Of a stretch of 64,000 nt of DNA, positions 40,501-54,000 are shown in pieces. Made by a program: the position numbers and the translations under genes. Source of the DNA: Temnopleurus reevesii (lineage: Eukaryota; Echinodermata; Echinoidea; Temnopleuroida; Temnopleuridae); NCBI GenBank assembly GCA_036244855.1, contig BQKZ01000829.1:13806-77805 (forward strand). Direction: 5' to 3'. A model generated the notes under the pieces. The model did not search any database, was not told the DNA's origin, and was given only the letters and a program-made list of their open reading frames with translations. The stretch's first letter is position 1. Each line of letters begins with the position of its first letter.

Positions 40501-41905
40501 GGAGCAAGGGCGTTTATAACAATAAGCCAATCAATTTCATTCTATGTATTCCAAGTTTCCAATAAGACCTACGGGTACAAATAAGAAACTAACTTCTGAT
40601 TGAAATTTAGCAACAAAGTAGGTTAGAGTACGGCACAAAGTTGGTTCAATGTTAGAGTAATCAACACCTTCCAAACACAAACACTTTCAAACATTGCACA
40701 CTCTCTAGAGGCTTGCCAGAAATCTAACAAATTGCTTTCAATGTTTGTCATGATAAATTTACACAAGGCTAGTTCCATCTTCACGAGAGAGACCAACAGA
40801 AGATACCATCAAGGTAATCATTATGTCTTCTTAGCACTCTGTATCTTAGCGGGCTCTCTCTCTCTCTTTCTCTCTCTCCCTCTATCTCTCTCTTATCTTC
40901 TTCATACTTATCTCACCTTTCCATTTGTTCACTAACAATTTTTCTTTGTAACAATACTTTGGCGCTATAGTTTTATTAATATTAATTTGTTGAAAATGAA
41001 GTTTTACATCAAGTGGCTTCTTTTACTCTGCCTCTTTTCTAAATTTACATAGTTTAAACAACTACCTTTTGCTTATACGAGTCCTCTCTAATACTGCATG
41101 TCTCTTATAGTTTCCATCTGTTATCAACTTACAACTACTTAGGATTAGGAGTTGATTAGTAAATAAAATCAAATTAAAATATCAACAATCAGTTACAAAA
41201 ATCTTGTTTAAAGCAATGAGCAAAATTAATTTGCTTTTCTCTCTTCCTTCCTTATATTACCCAATTAATTATTCTAAAGAGTCTTAGATGTTTTACATTA
41301 ATTAACCAGGTTCTACTAAAAACATAATCAGTCATGTTACCTGGGCTAGACCAATGAATCCACCAAAGAATTTCCCATTAATGCCTCAATTGAGAACATT
41401 ATGATTCCTCCCCTGAGGATCTAATTATTTGAGCACAGTCGAAAGTGTTAATTCAAATCTCTGACCAGTGCTTGTGAGCTGTATAACTGTCATATTACCC
41501 TACATCTATATGAGTTATGGGCAAGATCAAAGACATTTCAACAGCACCAGCTTCTCATTGACCTAATTTCAGTTATAATTAGCTGTAATTACCATACTTA
41601 AAACACAATGACTAATCCTTTTCATAAAATATACGAGAAATTGAAGAAATAAGGTGGAAAAATAAAGATCTGGCCAAGGGTGTAATAAGCAAGAATTGTG
41701 TGAAAATATATCCCCAAATGGGACACTAAATTATGGGTCTAAGCCTTCCCCGCATCGGTGAGGAAGATGAAATTGGAGAAGCACTTGCCCATGACTTGTG
41801 GGAATTATGGAGAGTGTCCGATTTGATGAGAATAAACATGGAAGGGGTCTCCAATTTCATCTCAGCATCATTCATGTGGATGCCTAGGTGATGGACGCTC
41901 GCTCC

Positions 41906-41936
<31 letters not shown>

Positions 41937-41967
41937 ACCACCCCCCCAACCTTTCCCCCCCAAAAAA

Positions 41968-42002
<35 letters not shown>

Positions 42003-45000
42003 AGAAATGGGACGCAATGAATGGCTGCAGCAACAATGGTTGCGCCCTGTACCAACAAAAGCGTAAAGGATCCCCTCTAATCCTAGCCCCCATCCCTGAA
42101 TATGGATACCACCAAACACCTCCATATCCTGTCTTCATCCAGAGAGAAGGAGGCCTGGATGAAGGGTGTATTTCCATCTTGCTCGACCCTAATCAAATCT
42201 TCAAACAAATTAATGTTTGGATGAGATAGATTTACCCATGAACGCCACAATCCTATCGCATTGTTGCTCCATCACTGACTCAAGATACCCAAACCACCTC
42301 CTATTTGTATCTTCCACTTTGTGGGATACTGGGTGGATGAGAGCAGGGACTCTGATGAGAGGCAGGCATGCTCCCTCATTAGAGTTTATTAGAAAATTTC
42401 ATCTTTTTCTACTGATTTAATGGTTCATCATATATCTACATGAATTTCCTGTCTCTATACATTACAAATATCCTTAGATTTCAACACCATTTAACTTTTC
42501 TACATCACCAGTGTAGTAAAATCACGCTTTTCCGTAATAACGCAAAACCGTCATAAATTTCGTTGATCGATCACTCCTTGAGCGCTGTCCGCTGAGTCAG
42601 GCTGAGCGAAAAATGCACGTAAATCCAATTACAATTTGAAAACTGAGGAAAGAGCTTCCCTCGATTTCAACCACCCAGGGATTTCCCGCACAGCGTTGGG
42701 AGGGTCTGTGAGTGCGATACTTAGGAAGTTTGGCGATCGAGCTTTCAGATGAACCGTGCCGATTTAGATTTCCCTGTGGCGTTTTCCAGTCATAAACGTT
42801 TAAAAAAATTGTGTCACTTCAAGAAATGGCTGGCAATGAACTCGCCAGTCGTTTTGTCCGAAAGGGAAAATTGGGCCGTTCGCATGCATGCATGCATGCA
42901 GCTGTGTGACATTTGGGCGAACGACTAGAATGAGACTGGGTGAATCACTCATGCGTATCTCCTCGTAGCACTGAGTTACGTAATAGTGGTCTGAGATTAA
43001 GGTTTATCGTTATTACGGAAAAGCGTGATTTTACTACACTGATCACACATTTCACCAAAAGAAGAATATGAAATTAGAGGCCCTCTTATATAAATAGAGA
43101 ATTGCGCAAATATTACTGAATTCTTGCAACTAAGAATCGGCACATTGCTTAAAAATGACTCAAATGTTCTTCTGAGAACTTTTTCAAGCAACATCAACAA
43201 ATTTCAATCTGCACATTGATCATGATTAATCAATATCTTTATGAAAATTCTGTCACCTAAATTTTGTCAAACTTTTAAACTGTGATCATTTTTCCTAAAT
43301 CATGAATCTTAAACACATCAAATAGATGTACAATACCATGTTCATTCGGGTCCCTCCCCCAATAAAATGTAGCCCCCTCATCATGCGGCCGTTTGATAAA
43401 GCACCTGACTATAAACCAGCAACAACAAAAAACCAGGCTCTGATGATTGGGCATTCTCCACATCCCATTTAATAGGATTGCTCAGGTTGCATGGTGGTAT
43501 GAGGATTAAATGAGTGAATATGGTTTGAGGATATGATTATGAGGGTCATTCAAGGGTTTGTCAACAATCATGAAAGAGTCCAACATGAGAGAAGATTGTT
43601 AGAATAAGTAGCAAAATGATTTAGAAAACATCTCTTAGCATCAGATTCACTTGAAACTAAATATGATTTAACTAAAGAAGGCAAAAACTCAAGCACAATT
43701 TCATTTCATTCAGATATGATAAATATTGAATTGAACTAAAAAACATCAACAAGATGAGTAACATATTCAAATGCCATGCAAGAAGAAATAAGATCCTGCA
43801 AAAAGAAAAAAATTGACAGATCAGAGCAAGAGAGCAAAATAATCTACCCAGAAACCGAAATGCACAGGAAAAGGAATAAAAAATAAATGAATTTTTTTAA
43901 TGTAATCTGTAAAAAATGATGCAAGAACAAAAATGTGTGATAAGCTTTAAGTTATCTCACGATTCGTTTGTTTAAGGCTCAGCCTGCGATCTCAAAACCC
44001 ATTGTTTGAATCAATCCAAGAACAAATGTTTTTAAATTCCTCAGGTGGGGAATTACCAACCTCAAACTTTCCCTTAAAATCAACATCTAACTTTACAGAG
44101 TAATGAATGCACACGCTCCACATTCAATATGATTTTCTCATCTCGTTAATCCAGTCATCATTTCTCAATTAAGGATCACTCAAAGTCAAGTACATTACCA
44201 CCCCATCCCATAAGCAGTTACACCCTGCAGCCATGTTTGATCTGTCGACTGCTTTAAATGAACTTCACCCGAACAATTTGTTTCAAATTGGCTGTTACAG
44301 GGGCCGATAATGTCTGTTACAGGTGTATCCCATTTGCTTCAGTTTGGTTGCATTCATACTCTTAGCATTAGCGATTATAAATTTACTTGAAAATTTTGAC
44401 AAATTATACTAATTTGGTAAAAGGCAATGAAGATTGGAACCAGCTATTTAAATTTTCACTGATCATAAATTCAAAATCTCTTCACTCCTTTGGAAAGAAT
44501 GAGGAAGGAGTAGAAAGTTTCACAGGAGACAGTAGAATGGCCAAAACTGACTAAATGATCCACTGACATATATTGTTGTTATTTTTTAGCAATAACCAAG
44601 ATTTTTTTTTAAACCCATTTATTCTATATTTTTATGCCAGAATTATTTTGAAGAAATTGTAAATATGAACAGAGGCAAAATCATATTATATAAAAATTGA
44701 GATTCACTTGACTTAATGGGATGTGTTCATAAGTGAAAAGTATTATTAATTATGATAGAAATAGACAACATTTAGACAGTAATTAATACAAAGTATTTCT
44801 AAGCGCTCAGTGTATCATTACCTAGCTATAGCATGGTTACCATACGGTGCTAATTGCATCAAGGAATTCTTTTCGTTAACAATTTACCTCACCTGGATTG
44901 AGTGTAGCACATTGTGAACACATTTCTAGCTGAAAGAAATAAACGGCATAGGTGGGATTTGAACCGCAACCCTCTGGTTGAAAGGCTAGAGTCAGACCCA

Positions 45001-48000
45001 CTACAACATGATGCTTCCTTGGTCAAAGAGATATCGAAAGATTTTCTGAGAACTAAGAAATGTGTAAACATCACCATCATAATTACAACAGTCTGCTTTA
45101 ATTTCAATAGCAACACTAAGGAGCATCAACATTGTGTTAATTATGCAGAAATAAATAATCCTGTGTTTACCATTAATCCACAAGGTTTGAACACAGCCTT
45201 GAATGGATCTATCAGACAGACTGCAAGCGGGTGTGATAACGATTTGGCGGCTCCACAAAAATGGAGTGCTTTGCCTGTAGGATAAATACATTGTCGTAAA
45301 GATATGGTGAAAAACATCACAGCTGCTTAGGTGTTGCATCCATCTTGAGAGTCAAAGTATTCTATCCTCTGTCTCACTATCCTTCTAATTCTATCTTTTT
45401 TAATATTTTGAATCTTTGCTTTTGTTCTTCATTTGTATCTATTTCAATATTTCCACTCTGTTACCACTTTTCTCTATCTCTCTCTTTTCCAATATGTTTA
45501 GTTTTCTATGCCTTTAGCACTTCAATAATTCTCTCTTTAATCCTAATTTCTATGTTCTTACAGTACTTTCATCTCCAGTAAAATTATTCAATTCTTGATG
45601 TTAATATGTTATCAAGTTGGGTGAGAGTTATTCACCATTACCGGTACTTAAAATGTGAATACATTTCCCTAAGCATATATTTTATTCTCAAGTTTCAACA
45701 TCCTTTAAATGGTATATAATGCTGATTTTCTCTCACATCCTTCATCTCTTCTTCATTCCACCAATTCAAGTCTTCCTATAAACCCTTACTTATAAACAAC
45801 CTTACGTTACCCTCTTCCACCACATATTTCACATAAACCCCAAACCTCTCCTTCTGAATACTCCATCCCTAAATGCACGGCTGCTTGATGGATTGTGTGA
45901 TCGGTGTGCGGTAATTTTAGGCTCATACGGGTTACTACGCTATCGAGGCGTGGGGCCCCAGCTTGGAGAAAGAGGTAGCTTAAACGTATATCATTCATCA
46001 TCATCCTCCCCCTCAGTGCAAAAAAATGAGTAGCATACACACAATTTATGTTTGATCATCTAATCTGCTATACAATATTCATTTGTTTTTAATAAACAAA
46101 CAAATCATTGAAGGCATAGACAAATATATAACATATGCTTACATTTCTCATTCATAATTATAATCTACCACTGATTCAAATATAAATTACACTATACTCT
46201 TTTCTGTTAAGTTCCTCTTCATCATATGCTAGGATATTGTTCGCTAGAACGCAGCCAATCAACACACTTCTACATTGCATTATAGCTGGGCAATTTCACT
46301 GATTAGGACTGTGTGTATAAATCAACTCCCACTGCATATCAAATTATATTCCTATCTACATTGACAACTGTAATCCCTGCAAAGGTGTATCTACCTGTGT
46401 GGATGAATCACTAGTGTTTCCTACAGGTGTTGCATCCTAATCATCAACCTCAATTGTCTATTTCGTTTTATCCTTGTTTTTTACTTGACTTCTTTCTAAC
46501 AAATCATGAATTCTTCTATGTCAACTATTTTCCAACCAATAATATCAATTTGAAATATTCCTCTTCTCCGATAGATTTTCCAAAATGGCCTTCCATTAAA
46601 AGTCTAACATAATTTTCATCATTACCTCAACAGTTTAGAAAGATTATATGTATTAGAAAAGTAAAACTCACCAATTTTACATGCCACCGAGTATATAAAC
46701 TCCAATTACAAAGAATCATGATACAACAGTTGAAATGTAAATTCATAGAATACGATTCATCTATTCATCATTGTTAAGAATAACAATGTAATTGCAACTT
46801 CAGAATCTGTGTAACACAAACAGTGTCATGGATGTAAATGAGATGTGCTGGAATTCTGTGCAATCTACAATAGTCATGAGGATTAGCTTCTGTTTATAAA
46901 TGTGTTCACATCTTCCCCTGATGACAGATGCATGGGTTAGTTTCCCCCTTCAATTTATATAAGCATTGTTGTGAGAAAAAAATATATAATATTATTCTCC
47001 ACAAATTGTTATTACAATTTCAGTAAACCTAATGTATGCTGTTTATAATCGCAAATACAGACATGAATTTTAACACTTGATAAATAAGCATTATACTGTA
47101 CAAAAAGATTGAATTTTCCCCACAATATGAAGATTACATATATTTTGGCAAATTTGAAATCAATTCCTTTATTGAAATGATAGTACTAATTGACAGCTAA
47201 TATTTTATGTTATAAATGACTATATTTCAGTTTTCACTAACAAAATGTTAATCAAACCTGTAGAAGGCCCCCTCAGGTATATAGTTGCAGGTTTACTGAA
47301 GTGGATTGCACGCTAGGTCAGTACTAACCGCATCAATTTTATTGATATAGTCTTTAAACAAGGATCAAACATTAACCAAATTGGAATGTTTAAAAGAATT
47401 AAAATCAGGAACTGAATAAAGGCATTTTAAATATTGTTTATTATGGTTTTAATTAATTGATTTTAGTCTCATTTAATCTAGAATTTTTTATGCAACAGTA
47501 GATATCATTTTCTTCAACAGGTTGTAGGGAAAGACTATTTAGCCTCTTGACTAAAACATTCTCCCTATCACCATTCATGTTGAATAGATTGACATGTGGC
47601 AGTAGGCAACTACAGAATGTGGTGCAGAATACCTTGCTGTAATAAGTGGAAATAAAAAGCTAAATCTTGGCCTCTTGATAATGTGCCATTACATTTCATT
47701 CAATTGAGCAAAGATCTGTATGCTACTTTTGTATGCTACATTTCACAATATTTTCATTCCAATCTCACTTACATTCACATAGTCCAGCATATTATTCATA
47801 CCTTCTATATCTCAAGGCACGAAGTTATTTTCAATCAGTTTAAATATTGCAGATAGCCAAATGCATCAAAATGTATGCATACTTAATTTTTATCATATTA
47901 ATTAGGTTATTCTGAGAAATATCTAAATTTTCCACTCTGCAGCAAGATCATAAAAGATAATCATAATCATAATTTAAAAATAAAATACTGGTATCCTGTG

Positions 48001-51000
48001 GGTCATCCACTGATTTGATCTACCAATAGTTTAAATTAAATTTCCACATGAATCCCTCATTACTGATTAACCCATCCCATCATATTTCCCATGCTTGTTT
48101 TCAATCAGGACGTTCCAAACTGGGGCAAGCAACCTGGGAGTCCCTCTTGACTGTGTACGTGAACATCCAACCTCTCAATGTTGAGCAAGAAGGGGAATAT
48201 AAAGCTCAAATTTGAGGTTGAAATTATTGGGTAGGACTGGTTGCAATATGCAGGGCAGTACTCCTACACACTCCCCATTGATTTTATTGATTGGAGGAGA
48301 TAGAAGGAAGAGCAGCATCTTCATACCAGAGTAGTGGTAGCCATGGGACCATCTCAGATGCAGAGATGCCAACTGTTCCGGAATAGGAAGAGGTAAGATT
48401 AAAATGTGAATAGCAAAACAGCTGAATAAAAGTGAGAGAAAACATGGCAACAATAATCATGCTCTCGGCCATTCACCTGTGATAAAAGCTCCACATTCTA
48501 ATGAAAATACATCTTACACACATTCAGGAATGGTTGGCATCTCTGTAAATGTTGTAAAAAGATGAATCATGTAACTGGTATACAATGTACCACTGCGTCT
48601 TTTATTACAGTAATAAACATAATGCACATCATATACTTCACACAGATATAATTTTAATCCAGCATGGCTTCTGAAAAGTAAAGGAGACAGATTAAATCCC
48701 AAATATTCTATTTGATGGTAAGTTTTTAAAATTTGCAGAAGTGATTATTCCAATAAATCTTTAGAGCATATCCATGTTTCACGTTTCAGTAAATAAAGAA
48801 CATAAAAATTATTGGGAGGATTTCGGTGACACTAAACAACATGACCTAGATATCAGAGCACATAGAGACCATGACAGCTGACACAGGTCAAGGGTCAATT
48901 CAGATCTGTCCAATCAGCATTGATTCCCACCAATGGAGCTGTGAATGTACTTTAAACATAAGTTCATCTCTTATTTACACAAGATCATAACACATCCATA
49001 CTTTAAGCACAAGGTATGCATGGAAAACTCCAAAGGTATTCAGTCAAACAAAAAATTGAAGGGCAAAATCTCAGGGTATGATGAGAAAGAAAGAGCTTTC
49101 AAGGGTTTATATATTAACATTCCTAAGTGTTTTGCTCTACATTCTGTATTTGCTATCCTACCCTTCGTACAAATCAATTACATTATTGCGCAAACATGAA
49201 TACGAGAATGACGTTTTTAGAAAAAATCAGGTCGATCTGTCTAAAAAAGGGTTTCTAATCTATTTTCTTATCTTTTTTTGATATATATAAACATATCGAA
49301 AATAAAGTAAGGACGGATGTACTTGCCAACAAACCTAAGAAAATAACATTTCAGATTTTTGTGATACCGTTATCCATGAATTACCAATTTTTCATTCGAG
49401 TCAAAAGTACGAAAAATTCAGTTACGGCTATTTTCAGATGATGGGGCATGGAGGACAACCAAACCTTTTTTCTTCTTTGGCCTGATATTAGATATGAACC
49501 TGGAACATTCACACATTCTGCTAAAAAATCATGCATTCATGGAAAGTTAATACAGTACATAATATTAAGTGATTATATTTTTATAATTGGCAATAAAGGT
49601 CTTATTATCACTAATTCAGAATCACTTTTCATAAAGAAAATAAAGGACTTTCATGGTTTATTAAAGGAAAAAACAAGCAGATCTACTTTAGATGAATATC
49701 ATTCACGTTCCTCTTTGGCAAACTTCTCACTATTATGACAAATTTGACAATAAGAAGAATATATGATTTGTATTGTAACAAGTATGGTGTTAGAACACAG
49801 CATGCTGAACCTTAAACCAGACCTCGTTGGACCTATCACACCATTCATATCCAATTCAACTTGACAGGTTGTTTGACTACTCTATTCAACATCACCATCC
49901 GTTGGCCAATCAAACCTCATATGCTGATTCATTTATCAGACTACTAAGATGAGATAATTTCTTTTACTTCATATGATGCAAATGTTTTTACAATCTCTTT
50001 AAAGCCCTGTTTGTTTTTTTAATTTGAACATACACATTGAATTAATTAAGGAATGATTATATCTATATACTATTCATTTCTATTGTGGAAATGGACAAAC
50101 AATTGAGAATCTTGAATAGCCTATGGCGATAATACTCAGCATAGGGAAAGGCCGCATAGGTTGATTCGTTATTGCTGCTACATGCAGTCCAAACTATACT
50201 GTGATAATGCTGGGTTTTGTCATTTACCAAATTAAATTTAAATCTAAAAGTCTTAGACTGAGCATGAAAATGTTTTATACAGTGGATATTTCTCTCATCC
50301 AAAGGGAACCAGAAAAGAATTATTAGCCATCAAGACTGATGATGATGAGTCAACCAGATGATGAAGGGTAGAATGGGAGGACAGGACAATTGTAAGGCTG
50401 ATTAGTTATTGATGGAGATGTTATCCCTCATTAACATTCACACATTTGATCTTCTTTTAATCACTTAAGTGATCTCTTAATGTCCAATACAATCTGGTTG
50501 AGGAAGATTATTAATTATCAATGAAGTATTGGTTATGACTATGGCTTCATCTAAGTAACATTAATCTGGTTATGAATATGATATTGACAGGAATTGCCTA
50601 TGTCAGTCCATAATATTTTAACAGTAAAGCGAAAGAGTGGAGGTTATCCCTATTCAGACACATCTCAATACTGATTTCAAGTCAAAATGTCTGAATGCAC
50701 ATTTTCCTATGCAGATAAAAGACTTTCAAATGAGAAATTTTGCTAGCTCTCATCATTCAACCCTATCACTGAGAAATTAGGGTTCCAAAATGTCCTTAGT
50801 TCGAAAGCTTTGATGTTTCCAACATTGTATGTTTAGCATAATCATGCTAATCATACTGTCCCCTGTATTCATAATATATCAAATCAAACATCATCTGGAA
50901 ATATTATTTTAGAAATTATATCTTTATTTTTCCTTTTTATCTCCTTTTGAAACAATATTCAATAGGTTATGAAACTAAAAGGTACATTGCATCTTGGGAG

Positions 51001-54000
51001 CTCAGATTAGTTGTTCAAATAATTCTCACGCAGTACTCAGAAATAGAATGTCTGCTCCGTTGCTTTCAGGTTGTGGCAACTTTTCAAGTATTACATATTC
51101 ACTGCTTTGAGTCCTATTTTGATCACAAAGAGGGCAATATGAGGTCAACTGATTCGATCAGTTTCTAAAGCAGACTAATTCATTTCATTTCTGTTGTTCA
51201 CAAATTACAAAGCAACAAAGCGTTACTGCATTTAACACAATTTGCTCTAATCCTCACAATACCCTGCTGAAGAAACTTTGCAAATGTTTGCAATGAATTA
51301 AAGAAACATGTCACTAAACTTGAGGCTTTACAGGATTGATAATGGAACTCGGCAGGTAAGCGAAACTGACGTGGAACAAATCACAACAAAGTGGCAAAAA
51401 GTGCCTGCGTCCCTCTCGCCTTTTATGCGCCAACTGTTTACATGTCCCTGTAACTGAAAGGAAACTCTCCTCAAGCAAAGCTTGAATGCATTACAGACCT
51501 CCCAAACCAGCAGGAATTTCCTATTTTTTCTTCCAATTGAACCAAACATTTGAGAATAGCGAATGAAAGAGAGAATGGTGGAGGGCAGATTATCCTTCCA
51601 AGCAGAGAACAATTCAAGATGCCATTCAAAAACTTATTTTATTGACTGAAAACTGGCTTGCACTTTGAGGGCAGACTGGATATAATTTCACAAGGACTCA
51701 AGTATTTAGGATTATATTTGGAATGGCTTCAGGTTGAAGCTTACTTGAAAGAAGTCCAATGAACGATTTCCAGAATAAGAAATCTTCACAAGGACCTTAT
51801 AGTGCATTTATAAAGGCTCCTCTTCTGTTACATGGAGAGCTTGACATCTTGATTCAGGATATCTTTTTATGTAAGAAATATGTGCCTTGATTGATTGATT
51901 TAGGAAAACATTTATATATCAATATCCTAAAATCTCTATTACCTTGAGAAGAAAAAAAAAATATGGGAATGCAAAAAGCTCTACATTCTGTTAATCATAA
52001 ATAGAAATCATGAGAAAATTGTTTTGCTACTTGGCTGAAACAAAATAGAATGCTTACAACTACACAATAGACTAATCTTTTATAGAATGATCATCCCCAT
52101 GCACTTGAAATCTATTGATTGGTGTTATTATGATATGAGAGATTACAGTAAGCAGTAGTTAAATTGAGACAATCAATATTATTACTATTGTTATCACCCA
52201 CATATTTTCTGTTTAAGTTAATCCGAAGTGCCCGAAGTTACTCCGAAGTGTGGTCAAACATGGGAACATGAATAAAGGATAGAGGGCAGAAAGGTGATAG
52301 CTAGCGTCCATCAAACCTGCTCATTCCCTCACTTTGTTTCCTCACGCTTGGTCTACATCATTGCTTTTCACCCAATCAATGCCTTCAGCAGTACTGGCAC
52401 GTCTTGGTTTTCTTCAATGGAAATCCTGGAGAGGTTCACTGAAGTGTCAACTCTTCCCCTTCATCTAGCCTACTGTCTATATGCACCGTTATTCTTTCAT
52501 CTAGATCAATGCTAAACCAAAGAGATAGAAAGCTATTTGGCAAGGCTGATTCATTAGATATTGTAAGGTATACATTCAACGCCAGTTGAAAATGTACTGT
52601 TTTTAAATCTGGGAAAGCTCAATAAGTGAATCACTATCATCCCTAGGTGTACAAAAAATGAATACAAAAAATTAAAGTGTGATAGAAATTTTGCAAGGTC
52701 ACAAAAACTCATTTGATCAATATGTAGCAATGCTGAATCCAAAAACGCATCACATATATCCATGCATGTATAGAAAACACAAAAAGAAAAATAATTTCCC
52801 ATGTGCACTAAGCAAAGTCATGAATCTTGTAGTTTGTGAAATGTGCAATGTCTTGTGAAGAGACTACTTCTGAACTGCGGGAGGTGCGAAGTCTTCCTCA
52901 CTCCACCTTCGATGAGCAAAGAGGGCTTCCCGCTGCTCCATAAAGCACAGACACATATTTGTTGGTCTGGTAGCGTTCTATTTGTATGTTGGTATGTTGT
53001 AGCATGTATACCTGTGTAAATCAAGCTGTGAGATTGATACCTAGCATTTCATTCTAGTCCAGTGCATACAGACCTATGCATGACATATAGCATAACCATC
53101 AATTAACTATAGAAGAAGGAATATAATCATAAGATATCATTAAAATGTACTATTTTAAAACTTATTTAAAAAAGACCAATCTGAAGTAAGGAACTTTTCT
53201 CCCAATACTAAATCTTCGTTTACATAATATGCTTCAATGAAAAAAAGACTTCAACAATAAGCCATATTTAAATTAATTTGTGAGATTAAAATGTTTATAT
53301 AAAAAATGACTTTGGAAAAGAATTTTTATTCATGAGATATTGCAAGGAAAATGGTGAATAGAATGCAAAACGTCAAAACTAAGCGTGTGAAGCAGGGATA
53401 GAGAGGGCGAGAGAAAGAGATAAAGTAATACATGATCTATAGAAGATGGGAACACATTAAACAACATGTGACACCCAATGAAAACATGCAACAATCGAAA
53501 GGAACCTCATTTCTTCTCTGTGCATGCTTCTTCCTCAAGAAAGACGGACTTGTTTTCCCAATAGATTGAATGGATGTTGTCCTCTTGGCAGGCAATTCAA
53601 TTTACGACAGGCCTCAGGGCTAGCGTTCATGCATCCATTATCTCTCAGAGAGGAACCAATTCATCTAATATGCTATCACAGGGGTCAAAGTGTGGCTACC
53701 ATCGACACCACATGTGTTTCGGTAATATAATTAATAATACTTGTACATATCAAAGAAGATACTTAAATTCATTATCTTTTAGATGATGAAGGAGAACTAT
53801 CAGATGAGTGGGAATGTTTTAAGACATGATATTGATAGACATATTAAAGTTTAAGATTAGTATTCGGAGGGGTGAAGCTTCAGATACTAAATTACAAAAA
53901 ATATATATTCAACAAAAAAAGTTTGTTTAGTTTGTTTGAATAAAACAAAAATATGCATCAGCATTAATCGCCAGCACACTGACACATTGCTGAGATACCA

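Noticed and set aside
41726..42177. Poly-glycine frames on the minus strand
   Set aside because: They are produced by the poly-C tract in three frames and are homopolymer artefacts.
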